Source: Nocardioides humilatus (GTDB lineage: Bacteria; Actinomycetota; Actinomycetes; Propionibacteriales; Nocardioidaceae). Taken from it: a stretch of DNA of 64,000 nucleotides. A model generated the notes under the pieces. It did no database searches, was not told where the DNA came from, and worked only from the letters and a program-made list of their open reading frames with translations. The position numbers were made by a program, and so were the translations under genes. The stretch is taken from NCBI RefSeq assembly GCF_008373755.1, contig NZ_VUJV01000003.1, forward strand, positions 992,001 to 1,056,000, in the 5' to 3' direction. Positions 15,854 through 25,311 of this stretch are shown one piece after another; within the stretch, counting starts at the first letter, position 1, and each line of letters opens with the position of its first letter.

Positions 15854-17803
15854 ATGGCCGACCCGGATCGCGTGCGGGTAGCCGCCGCCCTCATCGCCGA
15901 CACCCTTCTCCCCGCGGCCGATGGGATGCCGTCGGCGTCCGATCTCGGCACGGTCGACGTCATGCTCAGCATGACCGCCAACAACCCGCGCGACGCCGAC
16001 CGCAAGCAGCTCGACCTGCTCCTCAAGCTGTGGAACACCCGGACGTTCGGGGTGCTGGCCAACGGTCGTCCCCGCCGGTTCGCCGACCTCAGCCAGGCCG
16101 ACCGCGAGGCCGTCCTGCTCTCGCTCGCCCAGTCGCGTCTCCCCCAGAAGCGGGCGCTCTTCGCTGCGCTGCGGTTCGGGCTGCTCGTCGCGGGCTACTC
16201 CTGCCCCGGCCCGACCGGCACCTCGCCGTTGTGGGCACGCACCGGCTACGCGCCGCCCTTCGGCGTCCGGCCCGACGCTCCCCCGCGCGCGCTCCAGCCG
16301 CTCTCCGTCGACAAGGACACCGAGCTCTCGTGCGACGTCGTGATCGTCGGCTCCGGCGCGGGCGGCGGCACCGCGGCCGGCGTGCTGGCCGCGGCCGGCC
16401 TCGACGTGGTCGTGCTCGAGGCCGGGCAGTATCACGACGACGCCGACATGGACGGCGCCGAGCTCACCGCCTTCACCCAGTTCTACGCGCCGGCCCCGAC
16501 GATGACCGCCGAGGGCCAGATCGCCTTCATGCAGGGCTACGGCGTCGGTGGCGGCACGGTCGTCAACTACACGACCTCCTTCCGCACGCCCGACGACGTC
16601 CGCGAGCAGTGGGCAGCGCTCGGCGCGCAGCAGTTCGCCGAGCAGGAGTACGGCGACGCGCTCGACGCCGTCTGCACCCGGCTCGGCGTCAACACCAACC
16701 ATGACCGCGCGGGCATCCGCGACGCGATCATGGAGCGCGGCCTGGAGAAGCTCGGCTGGCACGTCGACGCGATGCCCCGCAACGTCATCGGCTGCGAGCA
16801 GGACGTCGAGTGCGGCCGCTGCGGCCTGGGTTGCCGGATCGGCGCGAAGCAGTCGACCGCGAAGACCTGGCTCGTCGACGCCCACGCCGCCGGCGCGCGC
16901 ATCTACGTCGGCACCCGGGCCCTGAAGGTCACCTCGGCCAACGGCAGGGCGACCGGAGTCGAGGCCGTGTCAGACAGCGGCGCACAGGTCGTCGTACGGG
17001 CTCGGGCGGTCGTCGTCGCGGCCGGCTCGCTGCAGACCCCGGCCCTGCTGCGGCGCAGCGGGCTCGGCAACCGCAACATCGGCAAGCACCTCCGGCTGCA
17101 CCCGGCGACCGCCGTCTGGGGTCGCTACGACGAGGACGTGCTGCCGTGGACCGGCCCGCCGCAGAGCCGCTTCTCCAAGGAGCACCGCGACCTCGACGGC
17201 GAGGGCTACGGCGTCATCTACGAGACCGCCCCGATCACCGCAGCCTTCGGCGCGGGCTTCCTGCCGTGGCACGGTGCAGCCGCTCACGCCGGGCTGATGA
17301 AGGACCTCGGCAAGCTCGCTCCCGTCGCGGTGATCGTCCGTGACCGCGACCCGGGCGAGGTCAAGGTCGACAAGCAGGGCGAGCCCGTCGCCCACTACAA
17401 GGTCTCGCCGCACGACGCCGCCCACCTGCACCGCGGGATCGTCGGCGCGGCCGAGATCGCCGAGGCCGCCGGCGCCACCGAGATCTTCACGACGCACGCC
17501 CGGCGGGTCGGCTACACGCCCGGCCGCGGATCGCTGGACCAGTTCGCGACCGACGCGCTGGCCGAGGGCTACGCACCGGGCCGGTTGACGCTCGCCGCGC
17601 TGCACATCATGGGCACCGCGCGGATGGGCGGGTCGCCGGAGATGTCGGCCATCAACCCCGACGGCGAGACCTGGGACCTCAAGGACCTCGTCGTCGCCGA
17701 CGGGTCGTGCTTCCCGACCGCCTCAGGCGTCAACCCGATGATCTCGATCGAGTCGATCGCCTACATGAACGCGACGCGGTTGGCGGCTCGCCTCACGAAG
17801 TAG
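15854..17803 (+). CDS. GMC-family FAD-dependent (long-chain) alcohol oxidase/dehydrogenase
   Basis: 649 aa from ATG at 15854. About 150 residues precede the FAD-binding GSGAGGGTAAG motif, as in plant-type long-chain fatty alcohol oxidases; this region may be a small helical domain. GYGVGGGTVVNY is the GMC substrate/FAD signature. A Cys-rich block, CEQDVECGRCGLGC near residue 315, is typical of this branch. The C-terminus has the HIMGTARMGG and NPMISIES blocks with catalytic His. Predicted role: oxidation of a long or bulky primary alcohol to aldehyde, which fits the neighbouring aldehyde dehydrogenase and acyl-CoA synthetase genes. The stop overlaps the convergent kinase gene by 11 bp. Confidence 0.88.
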   Translation: MADPDRVRVAAALIADTLLPAADGMPSASDLGTVDVMLSMTANNPRDADRKQLDLLLKLWNTRTFGVLANGRPRRFADLSQADREAVLLSLAQSRLPQKRALFAALRFGLLVAGYSCPGPTGTSPLWARTGYAPPFGVRPDAPPRALQPLSVDKDTELSCDVVIVGSGAGGGTAAGVLAAAGLDVVVLEAGQYHDDADMDGAELTAFTQFYAPAPTMTAEGQIAFMQGYGVGGGTVVNYTTSFRTPDDVREQWAALGAQQFAEQEYGDALDAVCTRLGVNTNHDRAGIRDAIMERGLEKLGWHVDAMPRNVIGCEQDVECGRCGLGCRIGAKQSTAKTWLVDAHAAGARIYVGTRALKVTSANGRATGVEAVSDSGAQVVVRARAVVVAAGSLQTPALLRRSGLGNRNIGKHLRLHPATAVWGRYDEDVLPWTGPPQSRFSKEHRDLDGEGYGVIYETAPITAAFGAGFLPWHGAAAHAGLMKDLGKLAPVAVIVRDRDPGEVKVDKQGEPVAHYKVSPHDAAHLHRGIVGAAEIAEAAGATEIFTTHARRVGYTPGRGSLDQFATDALAEGYAPGRLTLAALHIMGTARMGGSPEMSAINPDGETWDLKDLVVADGSCFPTASGVNPMISIESIAYMNATRLAARLTK

Positions 17804-19073
17804 GCGGTACGTCGGCGATCGACGGGTAGGCGGGGTTGTCGATCGCGAGCCGCGCCAGCACCCAGCGCAGCAGCTGCTCGCGGGACGCGCCATCACTGAC
17901 CTCTGCCTCGATGGCCTCCACGTCGGCTCCCAGCGTCGCCTCGCGCTGCACCGTCTCGAGCGCGTTGATCGCGACCCGCACCAGGAAGCGGGCCCGACCC
18001 TCCAGCTCGGGCAGCACGTCCTCGCGGAGCTGGGCCGCGGTGACGCGCACCAGGTCGTCGGCCGACGGCCACGGGTCGGCATGCAGGTCAGCGCTGGTGC
18101 CATCGACATCGGCACCCATCAGCAGGAGGAGGTCGAGCTCGACCTCGGTGACGCGTCGACCGATGAGGGCGTGCTCGATCGACCGCTCGCCGCCAGTGAG
18201 GACGCGAGAAGCCTGGTACTGACAGATCACGCCCCACTTGATCGTCGCCAGCACCTCCCACCACCGCAGCCGCTCCGGGTCGACGGTGCGCCCGGAGGCC
18301 TCGGCGTACGCCGACAGCAGTTCCTCGCGCGAGCCCAGCCCGCCGGCCGGGCCGGCTCCCCCGAAGCGCCAGGCCGGCGCGCAGAACCAACCGAGGTCCT
18401 CGTCGGGGTCGCCCAGGTGCACCAGCTCCCAGTCGAGCACCGCGACCAGACCGTCGGCGTCGCAGAGCAGGTTGCCCATCCGGAAGTCGCCGTGCACCAC
18501 GGCGTCCCTGACCGGGTCAGGCAGCCGGTCGGCCAGCCACTGCAGAGCCAGGTCGAAGACCGGGTTGGCGTGGCCGAAGGAGCGGTGGAGCGCAGCGAGC
18601 GCGTCGAGCTGGTCGCGCGGCCCGAGCCGGGCGAGACCGTCGGGCGATGCACGGTGGATGCCGGCGAGCGCCCGGCCTGCGTCGGCGACGAGGACCTCGC
18701 GCAGGCCCGCGAACTCCGGGTCGCGCAGCAGCTTCGCGGGCAGGGCCTGCCCCTCCCTGCGGGTCATCAGGTAGCCGTCGCCGAGGACGGGGTCGCCGAC
18801 GAAGGCGGCAACGACCGACGGCACCGGCACGCCAGCAGTCTCGGCCGATCGGAGCGCAGCCGTCTCGGCGGGTATCCCCGCCCGCAAGCCGCCCGTGGGC
18901 TGGCCGCCCGACGTACGCATCACCAACGCGTGGGCGACGCCGGTCGCGTCCACCGCGTCCACCGCCGCAAGGTCGGCGGACGCACCGCCCGCGAGCCGCT
19001 CGACCGACGCGACCTCCACCGGCGCCGGCAGCACCTCGGCGAGGACCGCCGCCACTGCCTCCGCCTGGTTCAT
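17793..19073 (-). CDS. APH-fold acyl-CoA kinase fused to a DUF6285 (LvaB-like) domain
   Basis: 426 aa from ATG at 19073. Residues about 20-300 form an aminoglycoside-phosphotransferase fold with the catalytic loop VHGDFRMGN (His194, Asp196, Asn201) and the metal site LDWE (Asp214). Residues about 334-415 (DPWPSADDLVRV, then LREDVLPELEGRARFLVRVA) resemble DUF6285, the domain of LvaB. In Pseudomonas levulinate catabolism LvaA (kinase) needs LvaB to phosphorylate 4-hydroxyacyl-CoA; here the two appear fused. Last gene of the operon that begins with the second kinase and the ACAD11-like dehydrogenase; starts 7 bp after the DUF7064-type gene. Kinase fold is certain, domain assignment of the C-terminus is likely, substrate is inferred. 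Confidence 0.82.
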   Translation of the reverse strand: MNQAEAVAAVLAEVLPAPVEVASVERLAGGASADLAAVDAVDATGVAHALVMRTSGGQPTGGLRAGIPAETAALRSAETAGVPVPSVVAAFVGDPVLGDGYLMTRREGQALPAKLLRDPEFAGLREVLVADAGRALAGIHRASPDGLARLGPRDQLDALAALHRSFGHANPVFDLALQWLADRLPDPVRDAVVHGDFRMGNLLCDADGLVAVLDWELVHLGDPDEDLGWFCAPAWRFGGAGPAGGLGSREELLSAYAEASGRTVDPERLRWWEVLATIKWGVICQYQASRVLTGGERSIEHALIGRRVTEVELDLLLLMGADVDGTSADLHADPWPSADDLVRVTAAQLREDVLPELEGRARFLVRVAINALETVQREATLGADVEAIEAEVSDGASREQLLRWVLARLAIDNPAYPSIADVPPTS

Positions 19074-19080
19074 CAGGGCG

Positions 19081-20112
19081 TCACCACGCGCGCCCGACCG
19101 GGCGGCCGTCGACCATCTGGTCGAGGTATTCACTCATCCCATGGCCCACCCGGCCGTCGCACTCGAAGCGCGACATCGCCTCGGTGATCCGGGTCTCGAG
19201 CGGCGTGCCGTCCGTCGCCGTCCGGCGGTTGCGCAGCGGCAGCAGGGTCAGCGCCTCCCCCACCACCTCGTAGCTGCGCTCAGCAGTGACGACGGTGATC
19301 CGTTGCCGCACGGCGCGGTGCTGGTCGTCGTAGTCACTGGTGAAGGTGAGGTCCTCGATCGGGACGTACGACGCCACGCCATCCGCACCCGGACGCAGGA
19401 CCATCCCCGCGGGATGCGCGGCACCGTCGGGGCCGCCGACGAGGACGGGGCACATCGCGAAGTCCGGGCCGAAGGCGAGCGGGAGGAAGCGGTACCAGCG
19501 GACGTTCTGCCAGTAGCGCGGTCCCCACGAGTGATCACGCAGCCCGAGCCCGTCGACCTCGAAGGACTCCTCACCGACGCGCACGTGGCCGACGCCGCGG
19601 ACGTGCTGCTCGTAGTGACCGCGGGCGAACTCGGCGAGCAGCGACGACACCTCGGTCTCCGGCTCGGAGCCGTCGGGCTCGCCGCCGTAGGGGACGGCGA
19701 GGCCGTGCAGGTCGAGTGCGATCGACCCCTCCACGCGCGGGCTGGTCGCGAAGGCCTTCGCCGGGTCGGCCATCAGGTCCGGGTCGTCGAGCACCCAGAG
19801 CGGGCCCTCGTAGGAAATCCGCACGTGCGCGAACGGCTCGACCACCTCGAAGGCGGCACCGCCCGCGGCCAGCCGGGTCGGGTCGTCGATCTCGGCCCGC
19901 GCGAACGCGAAGGCCACCCGACCGTCGGGCAGGTAGACGCAGCAGGTGACCTCGGCGTAGCCCTCGCCCGGTCGGTTGCCGACCCGGACCCACACACCGA
20001 GGCCCTGGTCGCCCGCCATCACGTTGGCATACATGCTCTCGTTGAAATTGCCCTCCGCGCCCGGCGGGTGGCAGAGCTCGTCAGCAGGTTCGAGGCGCAC
20101 GCCCGACATCAT
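19081..20112 (-). CDS. DUF7064/DUF7065-type protein (CrtC/tocopherol-cyclase-like beta fold)
   Basis: 343 aa; two ATG codons in tandem at the start. The hallmark is LRDHSWGPRYWQ near residue 200, preceded by a beta-rich half (GEGYAEVTCCVYLPDGRVAFAFAR) and followed by a second beta-rich half. I recognise this as the DUF7064/7065 pair, distantly like hydroxyneurosporene hydratase (CrtC). Biochemical role is unknown; proteins of this kind often sit beside acyl-CoA dehydrogenases and APH-fold kinases in actinobacteria. Lies between the ACAD gene (27 bp upstream) and the kinase-DUF6285 gene (7 bp downstream), so it is part of the same operon and probably acts on the same hydrophobic substrate. Confidence 0.65.
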   Translation of the reverse strand: MMSGVRLEPADELCHPPGAEGNFNESMYANVMAGDQGLGVWVRVGNRPGEGYAEVTCCVYLPDGRVAFAFARAEIDDPTRLAAGGAAFEVVEPFAHVRISYEGPLWVLDDPDLMADPAKAFATSPRVEGSIALDLHGLAVPYGGEPDGSEPETEVSSLLAEFARGHYEQHVRGVGHVRVGEESFEVDGLGLRDHSWGPRYWQNVRWYRFLPLAFGPDFAMCPVLVGGPDGAAHPAGMVLRPGADGVASYVPIEDLTFTSDYDDQHRAVRQRITVVTAERSYEVVGEALTLLPLRNRRTATDGTPLETRITEAMSRFECDGRVGHGMSEYLDQMVDGRPVGRAW

Positions 20113-20139
20113 CGCCCGATCATCGCCTGTTCGACGCCG

Positions 20140-21299
<1,160 letters not shown>

Positions 21300-21303
<4 letters not shown>

Positions 21304-22343
21304 GATGCTCCATCCATGAGCTCGTGGGCGCGCTCGAAGAGCCGCACCGTGGTGGTGTGCAGTCGGTCGCCGATCTCTCGCGGCGCCAGTCCGGCATCAG
21401 CCCGCGCGTTGCTTCCCTCGAGGATGATCCCGAGCTTGAAGCAGGCGAGGACGACGTACCAGGTCAGGTGGGTGAGGTCGCGCGACGTCTGGGTCGCGTA
21501 GCGCTCGACGAGCTCGGCACCGCTGGGCAGGCCGCCGGCCCGCGCAAGGAGCCCTGCAAACTCGTCCGGGGCGCCGGGCAGGTCCCAGGTGGCGACCATC
21601 CAGCCGACGTCGAGCAGCGGGTCGCCGATGGTGGACATCTCCCAGTCCACGATCGCGGCCACGGCCGGCTCGTCGCGTCGGAACATCACGTTGCAGGCGT
21701 GGTAGTCGCCGTGGAGGATCCCCGGCTCCCACTTCTCGGGGACCCGCTCCTGCAGCCAGGTGGCCACACCGGCCACGTCGCCGATGTCGGGGCCTGGATA
21801 ACCGGCCAGGGCGTCGTACGACGCGAGCTCGGCGAGCCACCGGTCGACCTGTCGCTCGAGGAAGCCCTCAGGGCGGCCGTAGTCGGTCAGGCCGACGGCC
21901 ACGTGGTCGACCGCGTGGAGCGCAGCCAGGGCGTCGACCATCGAGAAGGAGAGGTCGCGTCGCTTGGGGACGTCGCCCGCCGCCGCGTCGGGGAGCTCGG
22001 AGCCTGCATTGAAGCCCTCGATCGGCTCCATCAGGTAGAAGACGGCGTCGCCGAGGACGTCGGTGTCGTCGCAGGCAGCGATCAGCTGCGGGTGCGGGAC
22101 GTCGGAGCCGGCCAGTGCGCCCAGCACCCGGGTCTCGCGGCTGATCACCTTGTTGCTGCCCGGCCGGAGGTGCTCGGGGCCGCGCCGGAGCACGAAATCA
22201 CGGCCGTCACGGGTGAGGCGCAGCATGATGTTCTGGGTGCCACCGGAGAGCGGGCGCACGTCGGTGATCGGGCCCGACCCCAGGGCGCGCTCGTCCATCC
22301 AGGCCGCGACCCGGTCGAGGGGGAGCTCCATCGGCGCCTGCAC
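21300..22343 (-). CDS. APH-fold phosphotransferase, ACAD10/11 kinase-like
   Basis: 347 aa from GTG at 22343, chosen because GGAG stands 8 nt upstream; an ATG four codons later is possible. N-lobe LSGGTQNIMLRL and VLRRGPEH, catalytic loop LHGDYHACNVMF (His211, Asp213, Asn218) and metal motif IVDWEMSTIGDP (Asp233) match the kinase half of ACAD10/11 and LvaA. Expected activity: ATP-dependent phosphorylation of a hydroxyl on an acyl-CoA. First gene of a four-gene operon (kinase, acyl-CoA dehydrogenase, DUF7064-type, kinase-DUF6285) divergent from a MerR gene across a large dyad. An antibiotic-resistance role is unlikely given the context. Confidence 0.85.
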
Positions 22344-22369
22344 GCCCCTTTCTCCAGTGGTCAGTGACC

Positions 22370-22402
22370 TTGACAGTACTACTGTGACAGTTTCACTGTT
22401 AG
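22370..22402. promoter_or_regulatory. MerR-region operator, site 1
   Basis: Perfect core palindrome ACTGTGACAGT (22381-22391), left arm TTGACAG at 22370-22376 and degenerate right arm CTGTTAG at 22396-22402 (5 of 7 matches). Same spacing as sites at 24393 and 30205. Lies between the kinase operon and the divergent MerR gene. Confidence 0.75.
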
Positions 22403-22443
22403 CATGCAAGCGAGCCGGGCCGACAGTGGGAGGAGTGGTCGAC

Positions 22444-23166
22444 GTGAGCGTCGAGCCGAAGGGCGACGAGCAGCTGATGACGATCGACGAGCTGGCGAGC
22501 ACCGCCTCGACGTCGGTCCGCACCGCCCGCTACTACGCGAGCCTCGGCCTCCTGCCGGCGCCCGAGCGCCGCGGCCGCCTCGCCTTCTACGACGAGCGCC
22601 ACCTGGCCGCGCTCCAGCTGATCCGCGCCCTCCAGGAGCACGGGTTCTCCCTCGCCGAGATCCAGGACTACCTCGAGCGCGTGCCCGAGGGCGCCACTGC
22701 CGACGACCTGGTCATCCAGCGGGTCATGCTCTCGCCGTGGGCCAACACCCGCCCCGAGACCGTCTCGCGCGCCGAGCTCGACGCGCGCGCCGGCCGCAAG
22801 CTCTCGAAGGCCGAGGTCGCCTTCCTGGCGACGGTCCGCGCCATCCGCGAGGTCGAGGACGGTTTCGAGGTCCAGATGACCTTCCCGATCACCTGCCAGC
22901 TGCTCGACCTCGACATCCCGATGGACGCCGTCCACGACGCCGACGCCGCGATCACCCGGCACATGGATGCCCTCGTCGACGACCTCACCGCCGTCGTACG
23001 TCACCAGGTGCTCGCGCCCTTCCGCGCCCAGGACCACACCGACGCCGAGCGCGACCGCTTCGAGTACAGCCTCGGCAAGCTGCGCCAGCTCACCCTCGAG
23101 GCCCTCGTCGCGTCGTTCCAGCGCGCCTCGAACCAAGCGATCGTCCGCGCCCTCGAGCCCAAATGA
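22444..23166 (+). CDS. MerR family transcriptional regulator
   Basis: 240 aa from GTG at 22444, chosen because GGGAGGAG stands about 8 nt upstream; a GTG at 22435 would overlap that site. Winged helix-turn-helix of MerR type: MTIDELASTASTSVRTARYYASLG, then LPAPERRGRLAFYDERH and the dimerisation helix start. The C-terminal 140 residues are long for the family, with only one Cys, so an organic ligand such as an acyl-CoA is more likely than a metal. Divergent from the kinase/ACAD operon with operator site 1 between; two more copies of the operator precede other acyl-CoA dehydrogenase genes, so it probably controls a small regulon. Confidence 0.87.
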   Translation: MSVEPKGDEQLMTIDELASTASTSVRTARYYASLGLLPAPERRGRLAFYDERHLAALQLIRALQEHGFSLAEIQDYLERVPEGATADDLVIQRVMLSPWANTRPETVSRAELDARAGRKLSKAEVAFLATVRAIREVEDGFEVQMTFPITCQLLDLDIPMDAVHDADAAITRHMDALVDDLTAVVRHQVLAPFRAQDHTDAERDRFEYSLGKLRQLTLEALVASFQRASNQAIVRALEPK

Positions 23167-23167
23167 G

Positions 23168-23219
23168 CGAGTCGGTGGGCTCAAGGTGACCAATAGATCA
23201 CTCTGAGCCCACCGACTCG
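23168..23219. terminator. Bidirectional terminator hairpin between MerR and acyl-CoA dehydrogenase genes
   Basis: Perfect 16-bp inverted repeat: 23168-23183 (CGAGTCGGTGGGCTCA) pairs with 23204-23219 around a 20-nt loop. It fills the gap between two convergent stop codons. There is no U tract, as is common in high-GC actinobacteria. Confidence 0.8.
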
Positions 23220-23225
23220 GCTGCG

Positions 23226-24365
23226 TCAGAGACCCAAGCTGCGGCCGATGATCTCCTTCTGGACCTCGGTGGTGCCGCCGTAGATCGTGGAGATCCGGCT
23301 GTCGCAGTAGGCCCGGGCGATCGGGTACTCCAGCATGTAGCCGTAGCCGCCGAAGAGCTGGACGCCCTGGTTGACGAGCTTGTTCTGCAGCTCGGTGGCC
23401 CAGTACTTCGCCTGCGAGGCGCCGACCGCGTCGAGCTCGCCCTTGATGTGCTTCTTGACGCAGTCGTCGACGAAGGTGCGGGCGATCGTCGTCTCGGTGT
23501 ACATCTCCGCGACGAGGAAGCGGTTGTGCTGGAACTTGCCGATCGGCTTGCCGAAGGCGTGGCGGGTCTTGGCGTAGTCGAGGCACATGTCCGTGATGCC
23601 CTCGCAGGCCGAGACGGCCTGGCACGCGATGATCAGGCGCTCCTGCGGGAGGTTCATCATCAGCGAGATGAAGCCCGAGCCCTCGGGGCCGAGCAGGTTC
23701 TCCTTGGGGACGCGGACGTCGGTGAAGGAGAGCTCGGAGGTGTCCTGCGCGTGCAGGCCGATCTTCTCGAGGTTGCGGCCGCGCTCGAAGCCGGGCATGT
23801 CGCGCTCGACGACGAGCAGGCTGATGCCCTTGTGACGGGCCTCGGGGTCGGTGCGGGCGACGACGATCACCAGGTCGGCGTTGATGCCGTTGGAGATGAA
23901 GGTCTTCGACCCGTTGAGCAGGTAGTGGTCACCCTGGTCGACCGCGGTCGTGCGGATGCCCTGGAGGTCCGAACCCGCGCCGGGCTCCGTCATCGCGATG
24001 GCGGTGATCAGCTCACCGGTGACGCAGCCGGGCAGCCAGCGCTGCTTCTGCTCTTCGTTCCCCAGGCTGATGAGGTAGGGAACGATGATGTCGGTGTGCA
24101 CCGAGAAGCCGGGGCCGTTGGCACCGGCGCGGGCCTGCTCCTCCGACACGATCATGTTGAACCGGAAGTCGTCGATGCCGGGGCCGCCGTACTCCTCCGG
24201 CACGTCGAAGCAGAGCAGACCTGCCTCGCCGGCCTTCAGCCACAGGTCGCGGGGCACGATCCCGTCGCGCTCCCACTGGTCGTGGTGCGGCACGACCTCC
24301 TTCTCGAAGAAGGTGCGAACGGTCTGACGGAAGTCCTCGTGCTCGGGCTCGAAGATGTCACGCAT
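23226..24365 (-). CDS. Acyl-CoA dehydrogenase
   Basis: 379 aa, ATG with GAGGAG about 8 nt upstream. Substrate/FAD signature AIAMTEPGAGSDLQGI, TFISNGINADLV, RHAFGKPIGKFQHNRF, and catalytic Glu367 in IYGGTTEVQKEIIGR; the typical short/medium-chain or branched acyl-CoA dehydrogenase. Forms trans-2-enoyl-CoA with electrons passed to ETF. It stands alone, flanked downstream by the bidirectional terminator and upstream by operator site 2, the most perfect copy of the 33-bp dyad, so MerR control is likely. Confidence 0.93.
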   Translation of the reverse strand: MRDIFEPEHEDFRQTVRTFFEKEVVPHHDQWERDGIVPRDLWLKAGEAGLLCFDVPEEYGGPGIDDFRFNMIVSEEQARAGANGPGFSVHTDIIVPYLISLGNEEQKQRWLPGCVTGELITAIAMTEPGAGSDLQGIRTTAVDQGDHYLLNGSKTFISNGINADLVIVVARTDPEARHKGISLLVVERDMPGFERGRNLEKIGLHAQDTSELSFTDVRVPKENLLGPEGSGFISLMMNLPQERLIIACQAVSACEGITDMCLDYAKTRHAFGKPIGKFQHNRFLVAEMYTETTIARTFVDDCVKKHIKGELDAVGASQAKYWATELQNKLVNQGVQLFGGYGYMLEYPIARAYCDSRISTIYGGTTEVQKEIIGRSLGL

Positions 24366-24392
24366 GGGGGCAGCTCCTCATTGGTCTCGACC

Positions 24393-24425
24393 TTGACAGT
24401 AAGACTGTCACAGTTGTGCTGTCAA
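24393..24425. promoter_or_regulatory. MerR-region operator, site 2 (perfect dyad) overlapping a promoter
   Basis: Arms TTGACAG (24393-24399) and CTGTCAA (24419-24425) are perfectly symmetrical around the core ACTGTCACAGT (24404-24414). Read on the minus strand, TTGACA (24425-24420) and TACTGT (24401-24396) form minus-35 and minus-10 boxes spaced by 18 bp, so the operator fills the promoter spacer as MerR-type regulators do. Confidence 0.78.
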
Positions 24426-24474
24426 TGAGCGGGAATGTGACATATGCCCAACACGCAGCGGTTCCTCGGCGTCG

Positions 24475-25311
24475 TCAACTCAGCAGGTGCGCGGTCACAG
24501 CAGCCGCCGCGCGGTCGGGCTGCTCCCAGAAGAGAAGGTGTCCCGCTCCATCGAAGAGCTCGAGGGCGGCACCCGGGATGAGGGCGGCGAGCCGCTCCCC
24601 CGCTTCCCGGAGTACGACGGTGTCGACCGTGCCGTGCAGGACCAGGGTCGGCGTCGCGACCCCCGCCAGCCGGTCGCGCGCGTCGTGCGCCTGCGCGGCC
24701 CGCATCTGCGCGACGGTGACCGGACCGGGCACGCGGACGGAGGTGGCCGCCGCGGCGAACTCCTCGTGGCGCCCCTCGCCCGCGCTGAACGGCGAGGACA
24801 GGTTGGCCTCCACCATCAGGTCGATCGCGAGCGCGCGCTCCCCACAGGTCGCCGATGCGACGAAGTTGGGCTGGTGCAAGCCCCAGGTCGCACCGGCCGC
24901 ATCTTCGGGGCCGGCCCAGGTGCAGCAGAGCACCAGGCGACGTACGCGCTCGGGGTGCGCGAGCACCAGCTCCTGTGCGACCGCTCCGCCCATCGAGGCG
25001 CCCAGCACGTGCGCGGTCTCCCAGCCGACCGCGTCGAGCACCGCGACCGCATCACCTGCCAGGTCGGCCACGGAGAAGTCGCCATCGACGCGCCGCGACC
25101 GACCGATGCCTCGATGGTCGAAGGCCACGACGTCGAAGTGCTCGGCGAGCCCAGCAAGGAACGGCTCGCTCCACATCCGGTGGTGGCCGGACACGCCCTG
25201 GATCAGCAGCAGCGGCTCGCCCGCACCCCGTCGGCTGTAGGCGAGCGGGCCACCTGGGGTCTCGGCGAGCTCGATCTCGGTCACGAACCCATCCAAGCCC
25301 AGATCGGTCAC
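24475..25311 (-). CDS. Alpha/beta-fold hydrolase
   Basis: 278 aa from GTG that overlaps the DUF445 gene stop (GTGA). LLLIQGVSGH replaces the usual HG oxyanion with QG; nucleophile elbow GASMGG near residue 108; acid in LHGTVD; base His in GAGHLLFWEQP. Resembles the 3-oxoadipate enol-lactonase/haloperoxidase-like group of cofactor-free hydrolases. The substrate is unknown. Second gene after the DUF445 membrane protein gene; ends 109 bp from the acyl-CoA dehydrogenase start. Confidence 0.83.
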   Translation of the reverse strand: MTDLGLDGFVTEIELAETPGGPLAYSRRGAGEPLLLIQGVSGHHRMWSEPFLAGLAEHFDVVAFDHRGIGRSRRVDGDFSVADLAGDAVAVLDAVGWETAHVLGASMGGAVAQELVLAHPERVRRLVLCCTWAGPEDAAGATWGLHQPNFVASATCGERALAIDLMVEANLSSPFSAGEGRHEEFAAAATSVRVPGPVTVAQMRAAQAHDARDRLAGVATPTLVLHGTVDTVVLREAGERLAALIPGAALELFDGAGHLLFWEQPDRAAAAVTAHLLS

